8,014 nucleotides of DNA from Synergistaceae bacterium (GCA_017446645.1 JAFSQO010000140.1:1-8014), one strand, 5' to 3'. Positions 1 to 6,763 are shown, counted from the stretch's first letter. The notes: generated from the sequence alone by a model not told the origin. Translations and numbers: made by a program.

Positions 1-2
1 AA

Positions 3-107
3 ACTCTAAGGGGATTCGATGCCCCCGTAATGACTGCGGAGAACTATACAAACGATACACTGAGCAATCAGAGTGTCGGGTTCTGTGAAACAGTAAGGAA
101 AACGTAA
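3..107 (+). CDS. possible 3' end of an unnamed upstream gene (partial)
   Basis: One plus-strand frame is open from base 3 to a TAA at 105-107 and gives about 34 residues, beginning TLRGFDAPVMTAENYTNDTL and ending VRKT. The other two frames stop at bases 7-9 and 86-88. The stop lies 17 bases before the first possible flgG ATG and 41 before the preferred one, which suits an upstream operon member. The tail does not look like FlgF, the usual neighbour of FlgG, whose C-terminus should carry an RAYEAN-type helix. There is a faint resemblance to C-termini of actin-like ATPases (an LRGFD-type stretch, then a proline-valine strand), but the spacing is wrong and I would not name it. With so little sequence, an untranslated leader remains possible. 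Confidence 0.3.
   Translation, partial: TLRGFDAPVMTAENYTNDTLSNQSVGFCETVRKT
53..78 (+). other. hairpin with GCAA (GNRA) tetraloop upstream of flgG
   Basis: CGATAC (53-58) pairs with GTGTCG (73-78) with one T-G wobble. After an A-A mismatch (59/72), CTGA (60-63) pairs with TCAG (68-71), leaving the loop GCAA (64-67). AGAAC (40-44) and GTTCT (80-84) could add an outer stem. No T-run follows, so it is not an intrinsic terminator. It does not fit the c-di-GMP (GEMM-I) riboswitch core as I know it. It also lies inside a possible reading frame, so it may have no function as RNA. Confidence 0.35.
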
Positions 108-148
108 AAATGTGAAGTATTATTATGTTTTTTGCATCGGTAATTAAC

Positions 149-940
149 ATGCTAAGATCCTTATGGACAAGTGCTTCAGGAATGATAGCACAGCAAACTC
201 ACTTAGATGTCGTAACCCATAACTTGGCCAACGTCAACACTCAGGGTTATAAGAAAAGACGCGCTGACTTTGAAGACCTGATGTATCAGATTTACAGAGA
301 ACCCGGCGCACCTGTTGAGCCTGATTCAGTCGTGCCTACAGGGGTTCAGGTAGGCTTGGGAACTCGTGTAACTGCAACACCAAGCTTCATGGTTCAGGGA
401 AATTTTCAGATTACGGACGGCCCTCTTGACTGGGCAATCATTGACGATAACGCATTCTTTCAGGTTACTATGAGCAATGGCGAAATAGGCTATACCAGAG
501 GCGGTTCATGGCAGATTGACGATCAGGGCCAGATCGTGAACGAGGACGGTTTATTGCTTGAGCCTGCTATCGTAGTTCCCAATAATGCAATGGAGATTCA
601 ATTATCACCCGGCGGAATAGTCAGCGTCAGACTTGCCGATGAGACCCAATTACAGGAGATAGGCCAGCTTGAACTCGCAAGATTTATTAACCCCGCAGGA
701 TTAAGGGCAGTCGGTGATAGATTATTCGTCCAGACCCCTGCCAGCGGAGACCCTATAACAGGCAACCCCGGAGTTGACGGAATGCCCCAGGTTCGCCAAA
801 ACGTTATCGAAATGTCAAACGTTCAGGTAGTCGAAGAGATGGTCGAGATGATAGTTGCCCAGAGAGCCTATGAAGCAAACTCGAAGGGAATTCAGACGGC
901 TGATGATTTATTGCGAATCGCTAACGGCCTGAAACGTTAA
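149..940 (+). CDS. flgG: FlgG, flagellar distal rod protein
   Basis: FlgG polymerises into the distal rod, the drive shaft that crosses the periplasm inside the P and L rings; it is exported by the flagellar type III apparatus and so needs no Sec signal. Residues 1-35 carry the rod/hook N-terminal signature (SLWTSASGM, then NLANVNTQGYKKRRADFEDL), and the C-terminus has the matching helix (EMVEMIVAQRAYEANSKGIQ, then DDLLRIANGLKR). Length is 263 residues, normal for the family. I chose the ATG at 149 because MLRSLW aligns with the usual FlgG start (E. coli MISSLW). An in-frame ATG at 125 would add eight hydrophobic residues (MFFASVIN). Neither start has a convincing ribosome binding site. It heads the rod/ring run, with flgA beginning just after its stop. 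Confidence 0.95.
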   Translation: MLRSLWTSASGMIAQQTHLDVVTHNLANVNTQGYKKRRADFEDLMYQIYREPGAPVEPDSVVPTGVQVGLGTRVTATPSFMVQGNFQITDGPLDWAIIDDNAFFQVTMSNGEIGYTRGGSWQIDDQGQIVNEDGLLLEPAIVVPNNAMEIQLSPGGIVSVRLADETQLQEIGQLELARFINPAGLRAVGDRLFVQTPASGDPITGNPGVDGMPQVRQNVIEMSNVQVVEEMVEMIVAQRAYEANSKGIQTADDLLRIANGLKR

Positions 941-952
941 TTTGTGTCAATC

Positions 953-1927
953 ATGAAGAGAAAATTTTTACAGCAGGAGTATATTTGCGTGCTCCTGTTT
1001 TTTTGTGTATTATTCTTTGCTGGAGAGTCAGAGTCGGCTCAGACTATAAAAATCACGGTTCCTGAAAAGATTTATAATGCCGCAAGTTCCTTCACACTTG
1101 GGAGCATTGCCAAGATAACCGGAGGCAATAATGCAACGAGGCGGATATTGTCGGGTGTAATGCTTTATCCTGACGGTAATATTTTATCCCGCAGTGAAGT
1201 GTTAAGGGCAATCAGTGACAGCGATGCCAGTGATGCAAGAATTGAGCTTTACATGCCTCAATCCGTTATAATTGACTCACCGGGCTATGAGGGCAATTTC
1301 ACAGAGAGTTCACCGGTTAATGATTCGAGCCTTTCGCGTTCGGCAGAGAGTCTGGCTCCCACGATAAAGAATTTGGCAGCATGGGACGGCGATGTCGAGG
1401 TCACTGCAAAGTCTCCTGTTCCTGAAGGCAAGCTGATAGACCCTGCGAGCATTATTCCCGGAACTCAGGCGGTGACTCTGAGATTTCGCGACAATAACGG
1501 GAGAGTCAAATCCCTTGCTGTGAGATTGGCATGGTCTCAAAATGTCATGGTAGCCTCTCACAACATCAGGAAGGGCGACAGAATTTTGCCAAGAGACTTA
1601 ATGACCCGAAAGATGAATATTACACGTCCCGGAGCATATGCCTCAAGTCCTGAAGAGATTACAGGCTTTGTCAGTGAGAGAAATATCAAGCAGGGCGAGC
1701 CTATTTTGCTGAACTCTCTAACTAGTTCCAACCTTGTCAAGAAGGGAAGACGCGTTAAAATTCTTGCAAGAATAGGAGCAGCGAGTGCTTCAACAGACGG
1801 CATTTTACTCGAAGACGGCAGACCCGGCGACATGGTGAAAGTCAGGCGTTCTGATAATCGAAAAATTGTCCTTGAGGGTAAAATAGTAAATGAAAATCTC
1901 GTGGAAGTTCAACCCGCAGCAAATTAA
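953..1927 (+). CDS. flgA: FlgA, P-ring assembly chaperone
   Basis: FlgA is a periplasmic chaperone that helps FlgI assemble into the P ring. The 324-residue product opens with a basic n-region (MKRK) and a hydrophobic core (ICVLLFFCVLFFAG), with likely Sec cleavage near SESA-QT. A poorly conserved middle part is followed by an SAF-type domain from about residue 197 (VMVASHNIRKGDRILPRDLM) and the FlgA C-terminal domain (VKKGRRVKI, GDMVKVRRSDNRKIVLEGKI). At 324 residues it is longer than enterobacterial FlgA (about 220), but long forms with an extended N-terminal half are common outside that group. The ATG at 953 is preferred; a GTG at 944 is in frame and would add MSI. No Shine-Dalgarno is visible before either, and flgG ends 12 bases upstream, so translation is probably coupled to flgG. 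Confidence 0.9.
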   Translation: MKRKFLQQEYICVLLFFCVLFFAGESESAQTIKITVPEKIYNAASSFTLGSIAKITGGNNATRRILSGVMLYPDGNILSRSEVLRAISDSDASDARIELYMPQSVIIDSPGYEGNFTESSPVNDSSLSRSAESLAPTIKNLAAWDGDVEVTAKSPVPEGKLIDPASIIPGTQAVTLRFRDNNGRVKSLAVRLAWSQNVMVASHNIRKGDRILPRDLMTRKMNITRPGAYASSPEEITGFVSERNIKQGEPILLNSLTSSNLVKKGRRVKILARIGAASASTDGILLEDGRPGDMVKVRRSDNRKIVLEGKIVNENLVEVQPAAN

Positions 1928-1953
1928 ATATTTATCGGAGGTGTTTACGTTAT

Positions 1954-2520
1954 ATGCACAAAAAGTTTATCGCACTCCTGTTAGTTTTTCTTATGGCAGG
2001 AAGTGCCCAGGCGACTTCACTATGGAACGACAAAGCTAACTGGTTCGCAGATGAAAGACCGGGAAAAGTAGGCGACATCGTTACGGTTCTGGTCAATGAA
2101 CGCACGGACGCTAAGGACGAAGCAAGCATGGAGGTAACGAAGGCTTCAAATAACAACGTATCAGACGGCACAGGGATTTTGAGATTCTTGAGGGCATTAA
2201 CTTTTCAGTCAAGTAATACATCAGAAGGTGAAGGCAGCGTCGAGAGAAAACATCATGCTACTGCTACACTTGCGTGCTTAATCACTGAAGTATTGCCAAA
2301 CGGTAATCTCGTTATCGAAGGCACCCGCGACATAAGAACCAGCGAAGAGACCCTGCAGTTCCAGTTAATAGGCGTTATAAGACCCCAGGACGTTACGAGC
2401 GAGAACCAGATAAGCAGCCAGTTGATAGCCAACGCAGAAATTTCTGTAAAAGGGCGCGGCATAGTTTCAAAGACTCAGAAAGTCGGAGTAATAACTCAAG
2501 TTTTGCAGGCGATATTTTAA
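1954..2520 (+). CDS. flgH: FlgH, flagellar L-ring protein
   Basis: FlgH forms the outer-membrane L ring around the rod. The family core is clear: SLWND at residues 22-26, then WFADERPGKVGDIVTVLVNE, and a C-terminal half with GNLVIEGTRDI, VIRPQDVTSENQISSQLIAN and AEISVKGRGIV. The first 20 residues are a Sec signal (MHKKFIALLLVFLMAGSAQA) with a signal peptidase I type A-Q-A site. There is no lipobox cysteine, although FlgH of enterobacteria is a lipoprotein. Length is 188 residues against about 230 in E. coli. GGAGGTG at 1937-1943 lies 10 bases before the ATG, a strong ribosome binding site that fixes the start. It is 26 bases from flgA and 3 bases before flgI. Confidence 0.95.
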   Translation: MHKKFIALLLVFLMAGSAQATSLWNDKANWFADERPGKVGDIVTVLVNERTDAKDEASMEVTKASNNNVSDGTGILRFLRALTFQSSNTSEGEGSVERKHHATATLACLITEVLPNGNLVIEGTRDIRTSEETLQFQLIGVIRPQDVTSENQISSQLIANAEISVKGRGIVSKTQKVGVITQVLQAIF

Positions 2521-2523
2521 ATC

Positions 2524-3660
2524 ATGAAGAAAATTATTTTATCTGTCATTATATTTTTGTCAGTGTGTAATTCATCATTCGCAGCCGTGAATTTACAGGA
2601 CATGGATTACACTAGAATAAATCCCCCTGTAAGGATCAAGGACATCACCGAAGTCGAGGGCGCACGAGGCAACCAGCTCACAGGAGTCGGACTCGTTACA
2701 GGACTTAATGGCACCGGCGATAACTCAACGATGGCAGTCCAGATGATGCGCAACATGATGCGAAATTTCGGAGTCACCCTTGATGCACGTTCAGTCAGGA
2801 CCCGAAATATTGCAGTTGTCTCACTGACAGCTACGTTGCCTCCTTATGCAAGGCCCGGACAGAACATTGACGTAAACGTGAACACAATGGGAAATGCATC
2901 GAGTCTTCAGGGCGGTATGTTAATTCAGGCTCCGCTCAGGGCAGCAGACGGTCAGGTCTATGCAGTTGCACAAGGTCCCGTAACAGTCGGAGGCGGGAGT
3001 GCTCAGGGTGCAGCAGCTTCACGAACCCAGAACGTCCCGACAGCAGGGCTTGTTCATAACGGGGCAATAGTTGAGCGCGAGGTCCCCAGCGATTACACAA
3101 TGGGCGGTCAGGTTGCCTTGTTGTTGAGAGACCCTGATTTCACGACAGCTCAGAGGATCGCGGACGCAATTAACAGGCGTTACGGGGTCGTAGCTTTTGC
3201 AGTCGATGCAGGCCGTGTCGAAGTGAATTTGCCCGGAGCTTACGTTCAGGCACCTACAGCTTTCCTTGCAAATGTCGGCACAGTCGAGATTGAACCTGAT
3301 ACCCCTGCAAAAGTTGCAGTAAACGAGAGAACGGGTACTGTCGTAATGGGCAGTAACGTTAGAATAAGCTCTGTCGGAGTCGCCCACGGTAATTTGACAG
3401 TTACAGTTGCCGATGTAGTGAATGTCATTCAGCCCGAAACTTTAGGCGAAGGCGAACGAGGCACAGCTCGGACTACGATAAGGTCTGACGTTACAACTGA
3501 TGAAGAAGGCACGAGCATGGTAGCAATGCCGGCTACTACGACAGTAAGGGACATGGTGCGAGTCCTGAACTCATTGGGAGCTACTCCGCGCGATATTATC
3601 TCGATTTTGCAGGCTATTGACAGGGCAGGGGCTTTGCATGGCGAACTTGTTACGATGTAG
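2524..3660 (+). CDS. flgI: FlgI, flagellar P-ring protein
   Basis: FlgI is secreted by Sec and assembles in the periplasm, with help from FlgA, into the P ring at the peptidoglycan layer. Residues 1-20 or 21 are a cleavable signal (MKKIILSVIIFLSVCNSSFA). The mature protein follows with RIKDITEVEGARGNQLTGVG and LVTGLNGTGD (residues 37-66), then LPPYARPGQNIDVNVNTMGN and SLQGGMLIQAPL, all family hallmarks. It ends with the conserved region VRDMVRVLNSLGATPRDIIS plus ILQAIDRAGALHGEL. At 378 residues it is complete. The ATG sits three bases after the flgH stop with no Shine-Dalgarno, so it is probably coupled to flgH. This gene is GC-rich here: by hand count, row 3001-3060 has 35 G+C of 60 and row 3421-3480 has 31. 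Confidence 0.96.
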   Translation: MKKIILSVIIFLSVCNSSFAAVNLQDMDYTRINPPVRIKDITEVEGARGNQLTGVGLVTGLNGTGDNSTMAVQMMRNMMRNFGVTLDARSVRTRNIAVVSLTATLPPYARPGQNIDVNVNTMGNASSLQGGMLIQAPLRAADGQVYAVAQGPVTVGGGSAQGAAASRTQNVPTAGLVHNGAIVEREVPSDYTMGGQVALLLRDPDFTTAQRIADAINRRYGVVAFAVDAGRVEVNLPGAYVQAPTAFLANVGTVEIEPDTPAKVAVNERTGTVVMGSNVRISSVGVAHGNLTVTVADVVNVIQPETLGEGERGTARTTIRSDVTTDEEGTSMVAMPATTTVRDMVRVLNSLGATPRDIISILQAIDRAGALHGELVTM

Positions 3661-3665
3661 GGAGC

Positions 3666-4781
3666 ATGAATATATTATTTATTAACTCTGTGTGCGGAAC
3701 CGGAAGCACAGGGAAAATAACGGCAGAACTCGCAGAAGGTTATGAACGTGAAGGCCATCAAGTAAAAATTGCTTATGGCAGATATTCCTATGTCCCAGAA
3801 AAATACAAGAAGTTTGCTGTCAGGATTGGGAATAAATGCGATGTCTATCTTCATGCGTTGTTATCGCGGCTGACAGACAGGCACGGTTTCTATTCACGCA
3901 GGGCAACGAGAAACTTTCTGCAATGGGCAAATGATTATAATCCCAATATTTTATGGCTGCATAATATTCACGGTTACTTTATTAATATTGAGCTTCTGTT
4001 TAACTGGATAAAATCCCGGCCGCAAATGAAAGTATACTGGACTCTTCATGACTGCTGGAGCTTCACGGGACATTGCGTATATTTCACTATGGCAGGCTGC
4101 AGCAAGTGGCAAACTCATTGTGAACATTGCCCTCAGAAATATGCATACCCGTCAAGTTTCATTGATAACAGTTTCAGAAATTATGAGGATAAACGCAGGC
4201 TCTTCACCGGTGTAAAAGATATGACTCTGATAACTCCTTCACAATGGCTTGCGGATTTAGTCTCTCAGAGTTTCCTGAGTGAGTATCATTGTGAGGTTCG
4301 TCATAATGAAATCGACAGGAATATTTTCAAACCTGCTGCAGGAGATTTTCGCGAAAGGTATAATCTCATAGGGAAAAAAATAGTACTCGGAGTTGCGAAT
4401 ATATGGGAAGCTCGCAAAGGTCTTAAGGACTTTCTGAAACTCTATGAGCTTATAAAACATGAAAATTTCTCGATAGTCCTTGTCGGAATCACACGTGACA
4501 AACTTCCGGAAGGCATCATTCATGTAAAGCGGACAGGCAGCCAAAGGGAACTCGCAGAGATATACTCAGCGGCTGACGTTTTATTTAACCCTACTTATGA
4601 GGATAATTACCCAACCGTTAATCTTGAAGCTGAAGCGTGCGGAATACCGGTAATTACTTATGATACAGGAGGGGCACCTGAGACAGTACACGGTAAGAAT
4701 TCTCATGTCATACCATGCGGCGATGTATGTGCTGCCAAGAACTTTATAGAGAAAATTTGCGAAGGGAGAGTGATTTCATGA
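3666..4781 (+). CDS. GT-B (GT4-like) glycosyltransferase within the flagellar operon
   Basis: The gene encodes a 371-residue cytoplasmic sugar transferase, probably retaining and nucleotide-sugar dependent. The N-terminal Rossmann half starts MNILFINSVCGTGSTGKITA with its glycine-rich loop. Residues 126-157 form a cysteine-rich stretch (HDC, GHC, GC, HC, EHCP; Cys130, 137, 145, 152, 155) seen in WcaC-like transferases, perhaps structural or metal-binding. The C-terminal half has IWEARKGL (246-253) and the donor-site motif DNYPTVNLEAEACGIPVITY (Asp313-x7-Glu321), followed by GGAPE. There is no signal or membrane span. It starts 5 bases after flgI, and its TGA overlaps the flgJ ATG (ATGA). GGAG is only one base before its ATG, too close for normal initiation. 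The C-terminus stops shortly after HVIPCGDV, lacking the last helix usual in the family. Rows 3961-4020, 4201-4260 and 4381-4440 have 19, 25 and 26 G+C of 60, below flgI. Acceptor and donor sugars are unknown. Confidence 0.85.
   Translation: MNILFINSVCGTGSTGKITAELAEGYEREGHQVKIAYGRYSYVPEKYKKFAVRIGNKCDVYLHALLSRLTDRHGFYSRRATRNFLQWANDYNPNILWLHNIHGYFINIELLFNWIKSRPQMKVYWTLHDCWSFTGHCVYFTMAGCSKWQTHCEHCPQKYAYPSSFIDNSFRNYEDKRRLFTGVKDMTLITPSQWLADLVSQSFLSEYHCEVRHNEIDRNIFKPAAGDFRERYNLIGKKIVLGVANIWEARKGLKDFLKLYELIKHENFSIVLVGITRDKLPEGIIHVKRTGSQRELAEIYSAADVLFNPTYEDNYPTVNLEAEACGIPVITYDTGGAPETVHGKNSHVIPCGDVCAAKNFIEKICEGRVIS
4763..4768 (+). promoter_or_regulatory. ribosome binding site for flgJ
   Basis: AGGGAG lies 9 bases before the ATG at 4778 and inside the last codons of the glycosyltransferase gene. 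It supports 4778 as the flgJ start over an upstream in-frame ATG at 4715, whose extra 21 residues (MRRCMCCQELYRENLRRESD and F) lie out of frame inside the glycosyltransferase and look like noise. Confidence 0.65.
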
Positions 4782-5209
4782 TAAGCAACACAATGGGAAT
4801 CAACAGGGCCAAGATAATAGATACAAATATTGACCCTGAAATCCACAAGACTCAAGACGCTATAAAACTCAAAGAAGCGTGCCAGCAGTTCGAATCGATT
4901 CTATGGGCTAAACTCTGGAAGGACATGCGCAAAACAGCAATGTCAATCAGCGGCTCAGACAAGGGCAGACCGTGGCAGCAAATGGAGGAGTTATCGCTCG
5001 AAATGGCCTCTGATGACTTAGTCGCAAAATCAGAAGGTGCAGGACTCTGGAAAATGCTCTACGACAGCATGATAGGCAAGCTCGCAGCAGAACAGGAGGC
5101 TAAAGCAAGAAAGGCAGCTGACGATGAAGCAATAAGGCAATATCAGGAATTAATGCCTGACCCTGACTCTGACTCAAAGATAGACTCAGGCGTAAACTTT
5201 CAGGCATAA
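4778..5209 (+). CDS. flgJ: FlgJ-type rod-binding protein, single domain
   Basis: This 143-residue protein matches the N-terminal rod-binding domain of FlgJ, which is thought to cap or scaffold the growing rod in the periplasm. The signature lies at residues 31-98: LKEACQQFESILWAKLWKDM, MEELSLEMASDDLVAKSEGA, then GLWKMLYDSMI. The muramidase domain that fills the second half of enterobacterial FlgJ (about 313 residues) is absent. Such short forms are common, and peptidoglycan clearing is then done by a separate enzyme, not seen here. After residue 100 there is a charged Ala/Glu/Lys helix (KLAAEQEAKARKAADDEA) and an Asp/Ser-rich tail (DPDSDSKIDS). The start at 4778 overlaps the glycosyltransferase stop as ATGA, so the two are probably translationally coupled. 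Confidence 0.88.
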   Translation: MISNTMGINRAKIIDTNIDPEIHKTQDAIKLKEACQQFESILWAKLWKDMRKTAMSISGSDKGRPWQQMEELSLEMASDDLVAKSEGAGLWKMLYDSMIGKLAAEQEAKARKAADDEAIRQYQELMPDPDSDSKIDSGVNFQA

Positions 5210-5221
5210 ATAAATTAATTG

Positions 5222-5227
5222 AGGAGG
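5222..5227 (+). promoter_or_regulatory. strong ribosome binding site deciding the TTG start of garD
   Basis: AGGAGG within GAGGAGGGG (5221-5229) is eight bases from a TTG at 5236. This spacing and strength, with family alignment of the first residues (VKLTEHDNVAVV), support the TTG start. The site lies in the 26-base gap after flgJ. I see no clear promoter in that gap. Confidence 0.8.
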
Positions 5228-5235
5228 GGAAAACT

Positions 5236-6747
5236 TTGCGCGATTACGTGAAATTAACAGAACATGATAACGTTGCAGTAGTTACTCATGACACTAACAA
5301 AGGCACAGAAATAATGCCCGGTCTCGTGCTTCTTGATGACATTCCGCAGGCACACAAGTTTGCTCTTGCGGACATCCCAAAGGAAGGCGAAATAATCCGT
5401 TACGGTGTAGTTCTTGGCTATGCCCTTGACGAGATAAAACGCGGCTCATGGATTAACGAACACATGCTGCGTTTGCCAGTTTCGCCATCACTTGACAATA
5501 TGCCCTGGGGAGTGAATATTAATAAGAATTTGCCCGAAGCTCCTGCAAAAACTTTCATGGGATATAAGAATCCCGATAATTTTTACGCAGGCACTCGAAA
5601 TATATTGGGCATTAACACGACTGTACAGTGCGTTCAGGGTGTCTTGAACGTTGCAGTAGAGAGAATCAAGCGGGAGATTTTGCCCAAGTATCCCAATGTC
5701 GATGATGTTGTAGCGATTAATCATGCTTACGGCTGCGGAGTTGCGATAAATGCACCGTATGCGAAATTTCCCATAAGGGCGTTGCAAAACATAGCGAGGC
5801 ACCCAAATTTCGGCGGTCAGTTAATGGTTGTATCGTTAGGCTGCGAGAAGCTCACTGTCGACAAGTTAATAGCACCTGAGTTAAATACCCCTGAAAACGT
5901 GATAGTGCTTCAGGACTGCAAAGGGTTTGACGCTATGATGAACGCAATAATGACTATGGCCGAGAGAAAGCTGCAAATTCTTGACAAGAGAAGGCGTGAA
6001 GAGCTGCCCTTGAGTGATTTACTAGTCGGAATGCAGTGCGGCGGCAGTGATGCCTTTTCCGGAGTTAGTGCCAATCCCAGTGCAGGTTATGCAGCTGACA
6101 TGCTTGTTCAGGCTGGAGCAACTGTAATGTTCAGCGAAGTTACAGAAGTAAGAGACGGCGTTCACTTTATTGCAGAACGCTGCGTGAGTCCTGAAGTTCG
6201 GGATAAATTAGCCGACGAAATGCGCTGGTACGATAATTACCTTGCTGCCGGAGAAGTTGACAGGAGCGCGAACCCTACACCGGGTAACAAGAAGGGCGGA
6301 TTAAGCAACATAATCGAGAAGGCTATGGGGTCAATCGCAAAATCCGGAACCTCCCCGATAGTCGAAGTCTTGTCGCCTGCTGAGAGGCCAACAAAGCACG
6401 GAATGATTTACGCTGCTACACCTGCCAGCGATATGGTCTGCGGTCCCTGCCAGTTAGCCAGCGGAATTGGCCTTCAGGTATTCATGACAGGACGGGGGAC
6501 TCCGTATGGACTTGCTGCTGCTCCGGTTATAAAAGTCTGTTCACGCAACGAAATGAAAGAGCAATGGCCTGACGTTATAGATATTAGTGCAGGCGAAGTA
6601 GTTACCGGCGAGAAGACCATTCAGGAAGTAGGGACTGAGTTATTTAACTTTATCCTTGACGTAGCCAGCGGACGCAAGAAGCCCTATACTGAACAGTATG
6701 GCCTGAATAATTTCCTGTGTATCTTTAACCCTGCGCCTATAACTTAG
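5236..6747 (+). CDS. garD: galactarate dehydratase (GarD/UxaA family)
   Basis: The predicted reaction is dehydration of D-galactarate (mucate) to 5-keto-4-deoxy-D-glucarate in the cytoplasm, the first step of galactarate breakdown. The 503-residue product matches what I remember of E. coli GarD (523 residues) along nearly its whole length. An N-terminal SAF domain (DNVAVV at 11-16, IPQAHKFALADI at 36-47, GEIIRYG at 51-57) is followed by the catalytic region with VVAINHAYGCGVAINAP, VGMQCGGSDAFSGV, MFSEVTEVRD, SANPTPGNKKGGL and AKSGTSPIVEVLSP. It ends in the typical IFNPAPIT. The N-terminus is about 15 residues shorter than E. coli GarD. Altronate dehydratase (UxaA) is a related alternative, but the GarD-like ending and the conserved core favour GarD. 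No other sugar-acid gene is in the window. It may be co-transcribed with the flagellar genes or have its own promoter inside flgJ. Confidence 0.88.
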   Translation: MRDYVKLTEHDNVAVVTHDTNKGTEIMPGLVLLDDIPQAHKFALADIPKEGEIIRYGVVLGYALDEIKRGSWINEHMLRLPVSPSLDNMPWGVNINKNLPEAPAKTFMGYKNPDNFYAGTRNILGINTTVQCVQGVLNVAVERIKREILPKYPNVDDVVAINHAYGCGVAINAPYAKFPIRALQNIARHPNFGGQLMVVSLGCEKLTVDKLIAPELNTPENVIVLQDCKGFDAMMNAIMTMAERKLQILDKRRREELPLSDLLVGMQCGGSDAFSGVSANPSAGYAADMLVQAGATVMFSEVTEVRDGVHFIAERCVSPEVRDKLADEMRWYDNYLAAGEVDRSANPTPGNKKGGLSNIIEKAMGSIAKSGTSPIVEVLSPAERPTKHGMIYAATPASDMVCGPCQLASGIGLQVFMTGRGTPYGLAAAPVIKVCSRNEMKEQWPDVIDISAGEVVTGEKTIQEVGTELFNFILDVASGRKKPYTEQYGLNNFLCIFNPAPIT

Positions 6748-6763
6748 GGCATAATGTGAATGC

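Noticed and set aside
110..115. ATG-TGA minimal start-stop before flgG, preceded by AAGGAAAACG
   Set aside because: It is two codons long and there is no evidence of use; the purine-rich stretch before it is too common to support a regulatory leader.
125..148. FlgG start at the ATG at 125
   Set aside because: It would add MFFASVIN before the conserved MLRSLW start and has no better ribosome binding site; kept only as an alternative.
1310..1833. Minus-strand open frames opposite flgA (1310-1561 and 1558-1833)
   Set aside because: They lie entirely opposite a well-supported FlgA, have no family-like motifs, and look like shadows.
3019..3428. Minus-strand open frames opposite flgI
   Set aside because: They are antisense to strongly conserved FlgI sequence and their compositions look like non-coding translation.
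4257..4544. Minus-strand open frame of 95 codons opposite the glycosyltransferase
   Set aside because: It lies wholly opposite conserved transferase sequence, with no recognisable domain.
5152..5190. Short GACTC-type repeats near the end of flgJ
   Set aside because: They encode the Asp/Ser-rich tail of the protein and are too short and irregular to be a DNA-level repeat element.
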